Positions 26,092-34,489 of a stretch of 64,000 nucleotides of DNA are shown in pieces. A program made the position numbers and the translations under genes. The notes beneath the pieces were generated by a model. That model did not search any database. It had not been told where the DNA came from and worked only from the letters and a program-made list of their open reading frames with translations. The stretch is taken from assembly GCF_016650635.1 (NCBI RefSeq), contig NZ_JAEKFI010000004.1, positions 434,001 through 498,000 of the forward strand. Reading direction: 5' to 3'. How positions within the stretch are numbered: the stretch's first letter is position 1; every line of letters starts with the position of its first letter. Source of the DNA: Pseudomonas sp. TH43. GTDB lineage: Bacteria > Pseudomonadota > Gammaproteobacteria > Pseudomonadales > Pseudomonadaceae.

Positions 26092-27651
26092 ATGACTGCC
26101 AAATCTCTACTGACTGCTCTGCTGCCCCTGGTCTCCGATCTTTCTCGCGAACTGCCGGAGGGCGAGCGCTACAGACGCCTGCTCGAAGCCATGCGCGCGC
26201 TGCTGCCGTGCGATGCCGCCGCGTTGTTGCGTCTCGACGGTGAATCGCTGGTGCCACTGGCAGTCGATGGTTTGAGCACCGACACCCTCGGCCGGCGCTT
26301 CAAAGTCAGCGAGCATCCGCGTTTCGAGATTCTGCTGGCCGGTGCCGGGCCGACGCGTTTTGCTGCAGACAGCGACTTGCCCGACCCTTATGACGGTCTG
26401 GTCGATGGCCTCGACGAGCATCTCGAAGTCCACGATTGCCTTGGCTGCCCGCTGTTCGTCGATGAACAGCTCTGGGGTCTGATCACCCTCGACGCCCTCG
26501 ATCCCGAGCGTTTCGAACCGATCGAACTCGACGCCTTGCAAGCCTTCGCCAGCCTTGCAGCGGCGACGGTCAACGCTGCCGAACGCATCGAGCGCCTGGC
26601 GACTCGCGCCGAAGACGAGCACCAGCGCGCCGAGGTTTATCGTCAGGCCAGCGGTCAGCAAAACCGCGAAATGATCGGCCAGAGCAAAGCGCTTAAACGC
26701 TTGGTGGAAGAAATAAACCTGGTCGGCGGCAGTGATCTGACTGTGTTGATCACCGGTGAAACCGGCGTCGGCAAAGAACTGGTGGCGCAGGCGATCCATG
26801 CCGCCTCGCCGCGTGCCGACAAACCGATCATCAGCCTCAACTGCGCCGCCCTCCCCGACACGCTGGTCGAAAGTGAACTGTTCGGGCACGTGCGCGGCGC
26901 CTTCACCGGCGCCACCAGCGACCGTCGTGGCAAGTTCGAACTGGCCAATGGCGGCACGTTGTTTCTCGACGAAGTCGGTGAGTTGTCACTGACGGTGCAG
27001 GCCAAACTGTTACGCGTACTGCAAAGCGGGCAGTTGCAGCGATTGGGCTCGGACAAGGAACATCAGGTCGATGTGCGCCTGATCGCCGCGACCAACCGTG
27101 ACCTGGCGGAAGAAGTCCGCAGCGGGCGTTACCGTGCCGACTTCTATCATCGCTTGAGTGTTTACCCTTTAAAGGTGCCAGCGTTGCGTGATCGCGGTCG
27201 CGATGTGTTGCTGCTTAGCGGTTTCTTTCTGGAACAGAACCGTTCGCGCATGGGCCTCAACAGCCTGCGCCTGAACAGCGATGCCCAGGAGGCACTGCTC
27301 GCCTACACTTGGCCGGGCAATGTGCGCGAGCTGGAACACTTGATCGGGCGCAGTGCGTTGAAGGCTTTGGGCAATTGCAAGGTACGGCCGAAGATTCTCA
27401 GTTTGAGTGCGGCGGATCTGGATTTGCCGCGCGAGGTTGTGGATAACTCCGCCGAACCTGCTGCCGATGTTGTAGCGGCGGCGCCGCTGATCAACGGCGC
27501 TTTGCGCAGCGCCACCGAGGAATATCAGCGGCGCTTGATCAGTGCGGCGCTGGAGCGCAATCAGGACAATTGGGCGAGCGCGGCGCGTGAGTTGGGGCTG
27601 GATCGAGCAAACCTTGGGCGCATGGCCAAGCGGTTGGGCATGAAAAGCTAA
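26092..27651 (+). CDS. norR: NO-responsive sigma54 activator NorR
   Basis: The 519-residue protein has an N-terminal GAF domain (about 20-170) with the DCLGCP segment near 115-120, close to the region that binds the NO-sensing iron in NorR. A central AAA+ domain has Walker A GETGVGKE (222-229), the sigma54-contact loop GAFTGA (269-274) and FLDEVGEL, and a Fis-type helix-turn-helix closes the protein (NWASAARELGLDRANLGRMAKRLG). It binds the sites upstream and activates hmp when the iron is nitrosylated. No Shine-Dalgarno sequence is visible before the ATG, and the third binding site occupies that leader. Confidence 0.95.
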   Translation: MTAKSLLTALLPLVSDLSRELPEGERYRRLLEAMRALLPCDAAALLRLDGESLVPLAVDGLSTDTLGRRFKVSEHPRFEILLAGAGPTRFAADSDLPDPYDGLVDGLDEHLEVHDCLGCPLFVDEQLWGLITLDALDPERFEPIELDALQAFASLAAATVNAAERIERLATRAEDEHQRAEVYRQASGQQNREMIGQSKALKRLVEEINLVGGSDLTVLITGETGVGKELVAQAIHAASPRADKPIISLNCAALPDTLVESELFGHVRGAFTGATSDRRGKFELANGGTLFLDEVGELSLTVQAKLLRVLQSGQLQRLGSDKEHQVDVRLIAATNRDLAEEVRSGRYRADFYHRLSVYPLKVPALRDRGRDVLLLSGFFLEQNRSRMGLNSLRLNSDAQEALLAYTWPGNVRELEHLIGRSALKALGNCKVRPKILSLSAADLDLPREVVDNSAEPAADVVAAAPLINGALRSATEEYQRRLISAALERNQDNWASAARELGLDRANLGRMAKRLGMKS

Positions 27652-27657
27652 AGCAAA

Positions 27658-27835
27658 CCCTCACCCTAGCCCTCTCCCCGGAGGGAGAGGGAACTGATTG
27701 GGGGATGCTGCAGAATTACGCCGACCTGAATCTGCTTCGCCGAATCCACAATCGACTTGGTCGCTCAGGTCGATGTAAGACGCAAGACACCTCGGTCAGC
27801 TCCCTCTCCCTCGGGGAGAGGGCTGGGGTGAGGGG
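27658..27835. repeat. CCCTCACCC-type palindromic repeat, single copy
   Basis: This is the same element type as 18061-18237, with termini CCCTCACCCTAGCCCTCTCC and GGGAGAGGGCTGGGGTGAGGG and an inner ACCTGAA..TCAGGTC-like pairing. It occupies most of the 306-bp gap between norR and cheV and follows the norR stop by seven bases, where it could act as a 3' hairpin. Confidence 0.87.
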
Positions 27836-27957
27836 CTTTGGATCTGAAGACCAGCCGACAACTGACCTAAAGCCCAACCTTTTGACGCCGATAACCCGGC
27901 ATCAAAAGTTTCTGGCGATTGGCACCCTCGCCCACCACCTTTCCACAGAAGGTTTAT

Positions 27958-28860
27958 ATGTCTTCCACCAAAGCCCGCGCAGATTCACTTTCGCTTCTGC
28001 TGTTTACCTTGCGCAGCGGCAAGCTGATGGCGATCAACCTGCTGAAAGTCAGTGAAATCATCCCCTGCCCGCCGCTGACCAAACTGCCGGAGTCGCACCC
28101 GCACGTCAAAGGCATCGCCACCTTGCGCGGCGCGTCGTTGTCGGTGATCGACCTGAGCCGTGCCATCGGCGAGCGTCCGCTGGAAGACCCGAACGGCGGC
28201 TGCCTGATCGTCACCGATGTCAGCCGTTCGAAACAGGGTCTGCACGTGCAAGCGGTAAGCAAAATCGTCCACTGCCTGACCACCGACATCAAACCGCCGC
28301 CGTTCGGCTCTGGCGGCCCGCGTGCCTACATCACCGGCGTGACCTCGGTCGACGGCGTACTGGTGCAAGTGCTGGACATCGAAAAAGTCATCCACAGCAT
28401 CGCCCCGGCGCAGATCGAAATGGCCCCGACCGACCTGTCCATGGAAGACGCCGACGTCCTCGGCAACGCGCGTATTCTGGTGGTCGACGACAGTCAGGTG
28501 GCATTGCAGCAATCGGTGCACACCCTGCGCAACCTCGGTCTGCAATGCCACACCGCACGCAGCGCCAAGGAAGCCATCGACTGCCTGCTCGACCTGCAAG
28601 GCACTGCGCAGCAAATCAACCTGATCGTCTCCGACATTGAAATGTCCGAGATGGACGGCTACGCCTTCACCCGCACCCTGCGCGAGACGCCGGACTTCGC
28701 CCATCTCTACGTGCTGCTGCACACCTCGCTCGACAGCGCGATGAACAGCGAAAAAGCCCGATTGGCCGGAGCGAACGGCGTGCTGACCAAGTTTTCTTCA
28801 CCTGAGTTGACCCACTGTCTGATCGAAGCGGCCAAGCACGTCGCGGCGCACGGGCACTGA
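27958..28860 (+). CDS. CheV-type chemotaxis coupling protein
   Basis: A CheW-like domain (residues about 8-160, with the phrase VSEIIPCPPLTKLPESHPHVKG split over its first strands) is joined to a C-terminal receiver domain with VVDDSQ and the phosphoacceptor Asp226 in VSDIEMSEMDG. CheV links chemoreceptors to CheA and its receiver domain tunes adaptation. The ATG at 27958 (MSSTKARAD) follows AGAAGG, which supports it over upstream starts. The gene stands alone, as cheV genes often do in pseudomonads. An Aer-like receptor is encoded 2 kb away. Confidence 0.92.
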   Translation: MSSTKARADSLSLLLFTLRSGKLMAINLLKVSEIIPCPPLTKLPESHPHVKGIATLRGASLSVIDLSRAIGERPLEDPNGGCLIVTDVSRSKQGLHVQAVSKIVHCLTTDIKPPPFGSGGPRAYITGVTSVDGVLVQVLDIEKVIHSIAPAQIEMAPTDLSMEDADVLGNARILVVDDSQVALQQSVHTLRNLGLQCHTARSAKEAIDCLLDLQGTAQQINLIVSDIEMSEMDGYAFTRTLRETPDFAHLYVLLHTSLDSAMNSEKARLAGANGVLTKFSSPELTHCLIEAAKHVAAHGH

Positions 28861-28863
28861 GTC

Positions 28864-29346
28864 TTGGCCGAAACGTATTGTTTTTTGATGCGGCGTGATC
28901 TGGGTAAGGACGCGCCGGATGTGCTTTTGCCTGAAGGCATTGAACTGCGCACGTACTCCGTCGAATGGGCGCCGCCGGTGCATGACTTGATGCAGCTCGG
29001 CCACCGCGAAGGTGGCGGCCGAGTGCCGGCGCTGGACACTTGGCAGAAGCAATTCGAGACCGATCCTGAATATGATCCGACACTGTGCTTTATCGCCCAC
29101 GATGCCGAAGGTGTCGTCGGTGTGGCGCAATGCTGGACCAGTTCATATATCAAGAATCTGGTGGTGCATCCTCGGGTTCAGGGCCGCGGACTCGGCCGTG
29201 CGTTGCTGTTGCATGCCTTCGAGGCATTCAAACAGCGGCGCGAAGGCTTTGTAGATTTGAAAGTGCTGGAGGACAACCTGCGAGCGCAGCGATTGTATGA
29301 AAGTGCCGGGATGTATGTCGTCCGCCGTGAACTTGTGCCGGACTGA
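28864..29346 (+). CDS. GNAT-family N-acetyltransferase, 160 aa
   Basis: This is a single GNAT domain with the acetyl-CoA loop NLVVHPRVQGRGLGRAL near residues 99-115 and the C-terminal LKVLEDNLRAQRLYESAGM, typical of the fold. The frame opens at a TTG three bases after the cheV stop (28864). An ATG at 28888 is an alternative, and the choice is open because neither has a good ribosome site. The tight spacing suggests joint transcription with cheV. The substrate is unknown. Confidence 0.85.
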   Translation: MAETYCFLMRRDLGKDAPDVLLPEGIELRTYSVEWAPPVHDLMQLGHREGGGRVPALDTWQKQFETDPEYDPTLCFIAHDAEGVVGVAQCWTSSYIKNLVVHPRVQGRGLGRALLLHAFEAFKQRREGFVDLKVLEDNLRAQRLYESAGMYVVRRELVPD

Positions 29347-29354
29347 TAGTCAGT

Positions 29355-29428
29355 CATCGCTGGCAAGCCAGCTCCCACAGAGATTGGCGTCGGTCACAAA
29401 ACCTGTGGGAGCTGACTTGCCAGCGATG
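29355..29428. repeat. REP doublet, CATCGCTGGCAAGCCAGCTCC type
   Basis: CATCGCTGGCAAGCCAGCTC and its inverted copy, ending GCCAGCGATG, are separated by a short spacer. It lies directly after the acetyltransferase stop and is a sequence variant of the element at 24636-24726. Confidence 0.88.
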
Positions 29429-29497
29429 GCGACCTCACAGACAACTTTTCACCCTCAGGCATACTCCAACCTTGGCTACTACCCAAGGACGCCCACC

Positions 29498-29824
29498 ATG
29501 AAAACTAACATCCTTAGTTTGCTCTACCTCACCGCCCTCGCTTCTCAAGCCCATGCTTCCAGCCCCGACGCCTGGGCGGCCTACGACAAAACAGTCCTCG
29601 CCAGTTGCACCAAGGCCAGCGGTTTGAAAAATGCCAAACCCGTCGGCACTCCCGCTCAATTCGATGACCGCGTTGGTTACACCGCTGTGTTGCTGCAGGG
29701 TCAATATCCGCAAAAACACATGAAAGGCCAGCAAGGCACCGAGCTGTGCCTGTTTAACAAACAGTCGAAAACCGCGTTCGTCACCGAGTGGGACTCGATC
29801 CGCCCGACCGCCAAAGCCCAGTGA
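29498..29824 (+). CDS. Small exported hypothetical protein, 108 aa
   Basis: The protein starts with a clear Sec signal peptide, MKTNILSLLYLTALASQAHA, cleaved probably after AHA. The mature part of about 88 residues has two cysteines (ASCTKASGL and ELCLFNKQS) that could form a disulfide. I do not recognise the family. A promoter-sized gap precedes it, the ribosome site is weak (AAGGA about 10 bases upstream), and a T-containing hairpin region follows. It is likely periplasmic. Confidence 0.75.
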   Translation: MKTNILSLLYLTALASQAHASSPDAWAAYDKTVLASCTKASGLKNAKPVGTPAQFDDRVGYTAVLLQGQYPQKHMKGQQGTELCLFNKQSKTAFVTEWDSIRPTAKAQ

Positions 29825-29907
29825 ATGGCGCATAACTTGCTTCGACCCCGGCCTGTGCGGTGGTTTTTTGCCACCGTTTCACACCCTGATTGAAGACAGA
29901 TCGCTCA

Positions 29908-30657
29908 ATGAATACGACGTTTTCCTGCGTAGGCTGCGGCAAATGCTGCACCGATCACCATGTGCCCCTGACCTTGGCCGAGGCCCGTATGTGGGCGGCG
30001 GATGGCGGCCAGGTGATCGTCTTGGTCGAGGCCTTTCTCGGCAATGGCCTGGGTTTGCCTGAGCAGCAACGTGAACACGCCGAACGGCGTTCGGTGGTGG
30101 TGCGCAGCGGCATGACCGATGCCCATGTGGCCATCACTTTCGCAGCGTACAACGTCGGCCCCTGCCGGAATCTTGACGAAGACAAACTGTGCCGCATCTA
30201 CGAACGCCGGCCGCTGGTTTGTCGCATTTACCCGGCGGAAATCAACCCGCACATCCCGCTCAACCCCCTCGCCAAGGATTGCCCGCCGGAGTCCTGGGAA
30301 CAGGGGCCGCAGTTGATCGTGGGCGGCGAGTTGGTTGATCAGGAACTGCTGCAATTGATTCAGCGTTCGCGGCAGGCGGATCGTGATGACATTCAGGTCA
30401 AGGACGTCATTTGCGCGATGCTCGGGATTCGCACCACCGCGCTCAAGGGCGACGGGTTTACTGCGTATCTGCCGAACATGGCGGCGTTCGCCACGGTCAT
30501 CGATCAGGTCACCGCGCAGCCGCTGGGCGAGGCGCACAGTGAATGGCTGTTTCATGTGTCCGGCGATGACATTGCCGGGCAAGTGCTGGCCGCGGGGGCG
30601 CAGGTGGTGACGGAGCCGGCGCAGACGTATGCGTTTATCTCGCTGCGCGCGGCCTGA
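29908..30657 (+). CDS. YkgJ-type cysteine cluster protein, 249 aa
   Basis: The N terminus contains FSCVGCGKCCTDHHVPLT (cysteines near residues 7-13) and a second cluster follows in GPCRNLDEDKLCRIYERRPLVCRIYP. These are the metal-binding blocks of the YkgJ zinc/iron-chelating family. The C-terminal half has no recognised motif. There is no signal peptide, so the protein is probably cytoplasmic. The biochemical role of the family is unclear; the clusters could bind zinc or an iron-sulfur centre. The ATG at 29908 places the cluster at the very N terminus as usual. Confidence 0.85.
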   Translation: MNTTFSCVGCGKCCTDHHVPLTLAEARMWAADGGQVIVLVEAFLGNGLGLPEQQREHAERRSVVVRSGMTDAHVAITFAAYNVGPCRNLDEDKLCRIYERRPLVCRIYPAEINPHIPLNPLAKDCPPESWEQGPQLIVGGELVDQELLQLIQRSRQADRDDIQVKDVICAMLGIRTTALKGDGFTAYLPNMAAFATVIDQVTAQPLGEAHSEWLFHVSGDDIAGQVLAAGAQVVTEPAQTYAFISLRAA

Positions 30658-30680
30658 TCCAGAAATCTGGTGCTGTGGCT

Positions 30681-30772
30681 GCTGGCCTCTTCGCGAGCAA
30701 GCTTTGCTCCTACAAGGTTTTTTGTTGCCCATCAATCCCTATAGGAGCTGAGCTTGCTCGCGAAGCGCCAGC
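30681..30772. repeat. REP doublet, CTTCGCGAGCAAGC type
   Basis: GCTGGCCTCTTCGCGAGCAA at the left and GCTTGCTCGCGAAGCGCCAGC at the right form long imperfect arms, including outer GCTGGC/GCCAGC. It lies between two convergent genes. Confidence 0.88.
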
Positions 30773-30782
30773 CCGCTCAACC

Positions 30783-32372
30783 TCAATCGCGAACCTGCCG
30801 CCGCCGCCAAAACTCCCGCGCCAACATACGCAAATCCCCCGCCAGTCCCGCCACATCCTCGGAGTTGCGCTGACTCTGCCGTCCCTCATCCACCGTCACC
30901 TCGCACGCCGTGCGGATGCTGACGATATTGCGATTGATGTCCTCGCTCACCGCGCTTTGCTGCTCCACCGCCGCCGCGATCTGCAGACTCATCTCGGTGA
31001 TCTGCTCGACCCGCGCACTGATCCCGTCCAGCGCCCGCGCCGCCCGTTGCGCCTGTTCGACGCTGTCATCGACATGCTCGCTGCTCTGCTGCATCACCTG
31101 CACCGCATCACGCGCGCCATTTTGCAGGGTGCTGATCATCCGCTGAATCTCGTTGGTCGATTGCTGCGTGCGTTGCGCCAGCCCGCGCACTTCATCGGCC
31201 ACCACCGCAAAGCCGCGCCCGGCGTCACCCGCCCGCGCGGCTTCGATGGCCGCGTTGAGCGCCAGCAGATTGGTCTGCTCGGCAATGCTGCGAATCACCT
31301 CGAGCACTCCGGAAATCTCGCTGCTGTGGCCTTCGAGTTGATGGATCACCTCGGTGGCGCGCCCCAGCTCCTCCGCCAGGCGCAACACCGCGCTGCGACT
31401 TTCGCCGACCAGCAAATGCCCTTCACGGGTTTCCGTCCCGGCCATGTCCGCCGCCACCGAGGCTTGCTGCGCATGGCTGGCCACTTGCGCGACACTGGCA
31501 GCCATTTCATGAATCGCCGCCGCGACCAGATCGGTTTCCGCCTGCTGCGCCAATGAACTGCTATGGCTGCTTTGCAAATGATCGACCAGTTGCGCCGCAT
31601 GCCCGGCCAACTGTTGCGAAGCATCGCCAATGCGCCCGACCACCGCGCCAACCTGCGCCTCGAGCATCTGCAAAGCGAACTCGATCTGCCCGAATTCATC
31701 CCGTCGACCGGTATAGATGCCCTGGCTCAACGGGTTATCGGCAATGTGCAGGGCACGCTCGGTCAACCGCTCCAGCGGCCGCAGCATCCAGTGCACAACC
31801 CCTGCACAAGTACCGCTGCCAATCACAAACGCCGCCGCGTCGATCCACATCGACTCGGGTCGCAACCACGCTTCGACACTCAACACAGCACCGAGCAACG
31901 TGCTGGTCAACGCCGTGAGTTTCGCGCGCAAGCTGATCGCAGGGAGTTGCCAGCGTTTCACCTGCGTCCCGCGCAACTGCGCATAGGCACGCTCCGCTGC
32001 CCTCACCTGGCGCTCATCCGGCCGCGTGCGCACCGACTGATACTCGACCGCCGCACCGTTCTGAGTGACCGGCGTGACGAACGCGCTGACCCAGTAATGA
32101 TCACCGTTCTTGCAACGATTCTTCACCAGCCCCATCCACGAACGCCCACGTTTGAGCGTCTGCCACAGGTGCGCAAACGCCTGCGCCGGCATGTCCGGAT
32201 GACGCAGCAAGTTGTGCGGCACACCAAGCAGTTCGTCGCGGGTATAACCGCTGATCCTGATGAAATCATCGTTGGCGTAGGTGATTGCGCTGGTCAGATC
32301 GGTGGTCGAAAGAATGTTCGCATCCAGCGCTACTTCGACGTTGCGACCGGTCACCGGGAGATTGATCTTCAT
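30783..32372 (-). CDS. aer: PAS-containing Aer-like methyl-accepting chemotaxis protein, 529 aa
   Basis: An N-terminal PAS domain (residues about 10-120, with ITYANDDFIRISGYTRDELLG) is followed by a short hydrophobic hairpin near residues 155-195, a HAMP-like region and a long signalling domain. The CheA/CheW contact tip reads RSIAEQTNLLALNAAIEAARAG followed by GRGFAVVADEVRGLAQRT, given here as separate blocks. There is no periplasmic domain. This is the layout of Aer energy-taxis receptors, where PAS binds FAD and follows the redox state of respiration. Pseudomonads carry several Aer-type paralogues, so the symbol is a family label. Confidence 0.87.
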   Translation of the reverse strand: MKINLPVTGRNVEVALDANILSTTDLTSAITYANDDFIRISGYTRDELLGVPHNLLRHPDMPAQAFAHLWQTLKRGRSWMGLVKNRCKNGDHYWVSAFVTPVTQNGAAVEYQSVRTRPDERQVRAAERAYAQLRGTQVKRWQLPAISLRAKLTALTSTLLGAVLSVEAWLRPESMWIDAAAFVIGSGTCAGVVHWMLRPLERLTERALHIADNPLSQGIYTGRRDEFGQIEFALQMLEAQVGAVVGRIGDASQQLAGHAAQLVDHLQSSHSSSLAQQAETDLVAAAIHEMAASVAQVASHAQQASVAADMAGTETREGHLLVGESRSAVLRLAEELGRATEVIHQLEGHSSEISGVLEVIRSIAEQTNLLALNAAIEAARAGDAGRGFAVVADEVRGLAQRTQQSTNEIQRMISTLQNGARDAVQVMQQSSEHVDDSVEQAQRAARALDGISARVEQITEMSLQIAAAVEQQSAVSEDINRNIVSIRTACEVTVDEGRQSQRNSEDVAGLAGDLRMLAREFWRRRQVRD

Positions 32373-32538
32373 GGATAGCGCGCTCGTTTTATTGGAAGAG
32401 TCGGCAGGGCTGCTGACTCTAAGCGCACCAATTGGTCAAATATTGATCTGGCTCAGGAACTGAGCACTTAGCCATCACTGTGTTCGAAAATCATAGAGAT
32501 CCGAAAATCACAGCGATGGCCGCAGGCGGGAATAAAAC

Positions 32539-32778
32539 TCAGCGCTTGCCCATCGAACGACGAGTGCCCGGCGGGGCCATGCCCGGGGTCTTGGTGTGGC
32601 CATTCTTGGCGCCGTTCTTGTACCACGGCTGGTTAGAGCCTTTGGCAGACGCCAACTCGCCCGGTTTGAACGGGAATTTGAAGGCCGGGATTTCGCTGTG
32701 GGTGTCGCTGGCATCGGCCAATTCTGCCGGGACAGCGCTTACAGCGTCGTCAACCGGCGGCAGGGTCGGGGAAGTCAT
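32539..32778 (-). CDS. Small hypothetical protein, 79 aa
   Basis: The ATG at 32778 has a GGAGC ribosome site seven bases upstream. The N-terminal half is acidic and proline-rich. The C-terminal half is basic and low in complexity (GSNQPWYKNGAKNGHTKTP), ending RRSMGKR. There is no signal peptide. I do not know a function. The charge segregation suggests an unstructured protein, perhaps nucleic-acid binding; that is a guess. Confidence 0.65.
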   Translation of the reverse strand: MTSPTLPPVDDAVSAVPAELADASDTHSEIPAFKFPFKPGELASAKGSNQPWYKNGAKNGHTKTPGMAPPGTRRSMGKR

Positions 32779-32889
32779 AAAAGCTCCGGAAAGCAAAAAG
32801 TCGGGCCCGAACAGTGAGCCGCGAAGGCGCGCAGTATACCTGCACGCCTTGGCTCGGCACCTGAAGATTTGCACCGCACGCCGAACGGC

Positions 32890-33195
32890 TTACAAGTACG
32901 TGATGGTGACAATACCTTTGTCGGTCGAAGTCTTGAGTGCTTCATAGGTCATGGACAGCGGCAGCGATTGATGACTGCAAGCATTGCGATAAGTGTCGAC
33001 ATCGACTTTCAGACCAGGCTTGATTTCGACCTGACGGGACTCCGTGGCGGACAACGTCCCGACACGTCCGACCACACAGCCCGAATCGACGATTTGCCCG
33101 GTAAAGCGGATCTCGCCAGATTGACTGCTAGGTGCGGCGACGGCTGTGAGTGGAAGCAAGAGAAGCACGTACGGCAGAGCGGTTTTCAGCCTCAT
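32890..33195 (-). CDS. Miniature fimbrial-subunit-like exported protein, 101 aa
   Basis: A signal peptide (residues 1-20, ending AVAA) precedes SGEIRFTGQIVDSGC, which matches the first strand and first cysteine of type 1 pilus subunits. A second cysteine (RNACSHQ) could form the usual disulfide, and the protein ends in an alternating strand, GIVTITYL. Normal pilins of this class are about 150-180 residues, so this one lacks much of the middle. No chaperone or usher gene is nearby. It may be a stand-alone secreted beta protein or a shortened pilin. Two palindromes lie about 100 bp upstream. Confidence 0.65.
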   Translation of the reverse strand: MRLKTALPYVLLLLPLTAVAAPSSQSGEIRFTGQIVDSGCVVGRVGTLSATESRQVEIKPGLKVDVDTYRNACSHQSLPLSMTYEALKTSTDKGIVTITYL

Positions 33196-33294
33196 TTCAA
33201 TACACTCCCAGGGTGAGCAGCCCAGAAAACCCGGACTGCACGAAATTTATCCGCGAGCAGGGACGAATTTTGAACAGCATAGCTGGCAAATAAG

Positions 33295-33328
33295 TCCCGA
33301 ATTGGGAACGATCGGTCCCTTTTTGGGA
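33295..33328. promoter_or_regulatory. Pair of TCCC-N5-GGGA palindromes
   Basis: TCCCGAATTGGGA (33295-33307) and TCCCTTTTTGGGA (33316-33328, extendable to a 7-bp stem CGGTCCC/GGGACCG) have centres 21 bp apart, two helical turns. They lie about 100 bp upstream of the fimbrial-like gene, where an operator would be expected. The second alone could also be an RNA hairpin. Confidence 0.45.
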
Positions 33329-33340
33329 CCGTTATACCGC

Positions 33341-33408
33341 CATCGCGAGCAGGCTCACTCCTACATTTGAAATGCATTCCCACTGTAGGAGCGAGCCTGC
33401 TCGCGATG
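33341..33408. repeat. REP doublet, CATCGCGAGCAGGCTC type
   Basis: CATCGCGAGCAGGCTCACTC and its inverted partner GAGCGAGCCTGCTCGCGATG enclose about 25 bp. It belongs to the family seen at 7783-7872. Confidence 0.9.
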
Positions 33409-33434
33409 AACGATGACGCGGCGCTTCTGCCTGA

Positions 33435-33794
33435 TCAGGACTGAGGATCAACCCGATCCAAAACACGGTTTACCGCCAGTTCGGCGAGCATCACGATCTG
33501 CTGGATGGCCAATGCCGTACTGCGTTGCGGACGACTGAGCTGATCGGCGAAATCGCCAGCCATCACGTGGGCCGAGGCCAGGGACTCGCAGGCGTGAGCG
33601 AGGAGGCTTTCTGTGTCGATGTTCGGGTGGACGAGGAACATCGTGCTGGGTAGGCGCGGTTTTATGGGATCGGGGCTGAGGTAGAAATCGAGGGCGCGTT
33701 TTATGGCTTCGCGGTTTTTTAACTGGTCGTCGGCGCGGAGAGCGTCTTCGAGGGGGGTTGTTTCGAGGGGGGGATCGGGTACGGGCTTAGTCAT
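33435..33794 (-). CDS. DUF6124-family protein, 119 aa
   Basis: This small cytoplasmic protein has the segment LVHPNIDTESLLAHACESLASAHVMAGDFADQL split over its central helices, typical of the Pseudomonas DUF6124 family, whose function is unknown. The N terminus is proline-rich (MTKPVPDPPLETTP). The ATG at 33794 is preferred to 33836 because homologues I recall start with MTK/MIK, and the longer version would run through a leader hairpin. Its upstream region is unusually rich in inverted repeats. Confidence 0.8.
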   Translation of the reverse strand: MTKPVPDPPLETTPLEDALRADDQLKNREAIKRALDFYLSPDPIKPRLPSTMFLVHPNIDTESLLAHACESLASAHVMAGDFADQLSRPQRSTALAIQQIVMLAELAVNRVLDRVDPQS

Positions 33795-34028
33795 GGAAAT
33801 GTTCCTAGTCAAAAGCCAACACGTGCCGTTTCTCACGCGGCGGAGTGGTGGCAGCTATGTGCGGAGTGAGAAACCGGTAGGAACAAGCCCGGCCGAACCG
33901 AAGTTCGCCCGCACACAGCCGCCATAAAAAATTGCAGGGCAGCAAAATAGCTGGCCGCAATTATGGTGGTACTGGTGTTGGATTAACAGTTCCTACAGGC
34001 TCTCACACCCGATCGCCGAGTTTTCGGC
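33795..34028 (-). promoter_or_regulatory. Hairpin-rich leader upstream of the DUF6124 gene
   Basis: Three inverted repeats lie in the 234 bp before the start. Exact 9-bp arms GTTTCTCAC/GTGAGAAAC occur at 33828-33836 and 33866-33874. CGAAC-CGAA-GTTCG spans 33894-33907, and GCCGA/TCGGC arms lie at 34015-34019 and 34024-34028. No gene is visible here. A structured 5' leader or a decayed mobile repeat are both possible. Confidence 0.4.
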
Positions 34029-34128
34029 AACAACCCAAGCCTAGAGAGCGCACGTCCGACGGACAACCTGAAAACCTTGTGGGAAGGTTCACCGATTTCG
34101 AAACGCTTTTAAACACCCACTGCCGATG

Positions 34129-34216
34129 TAGGAGCTGCCGCAGGCTGCGATCTTTTGATGTTCAACGTCAGAGGCAAGATCAAAAGATCGCAGCCTGCGG
34201 CAGCTCCTACATGAGA
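34129..34216. repeat. REP doublet, GATCGCAGCCTGCGGCAGCTCC type
   Basis: GTAGGAGCTGCCGCAGGCTGC at the left faces GCAGCCTGCGGCAGCTCCTAC at the right across about 35 bp. It is the same family as 48154-48230. Its right half is also the start of the 117-bp duplication that follows. Confidence 0.85.
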
Positions 34217-34411
34217 TTGCCGCCAACTGGAGAAAATGGTCGGCTGGCAGGCCGCCATCGCGAGCAAGCTCTGCTCCTACAAAAACAAAAGCCAGATCAA
34301 AAGATCGCAGCCTGCGGCAGCTCCTACATAAGATTGCCGCCAACTAAAAAAAATGGTCGGCTGGCGGGGCGCCATCGCGAGCAAGCTCTGCTCCTACGAA
34401 GAGCAAAAGCA
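34178..34411. repeat. 117-bp tandem duplication of REP-containing DNA
   Basis: The segment 34178-34294 is followed by a near-identical second copy at 34295-34411. Each contains one half of a GATCAAAAGATCGCAGCC REP and one half of a CCATCGCGAGCAAGCTC REP. A few substitutions separate the copies. There is no gene in 33837-34690. Confidence 0.85.
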
Positions 34412-34489
34412 GAACGCGCACCGCTTTTGCTTCTCACCACTCAACAGGATGAGCGTTAGCTCGGCTGCAGCTCTTGATCCTGATCCACG

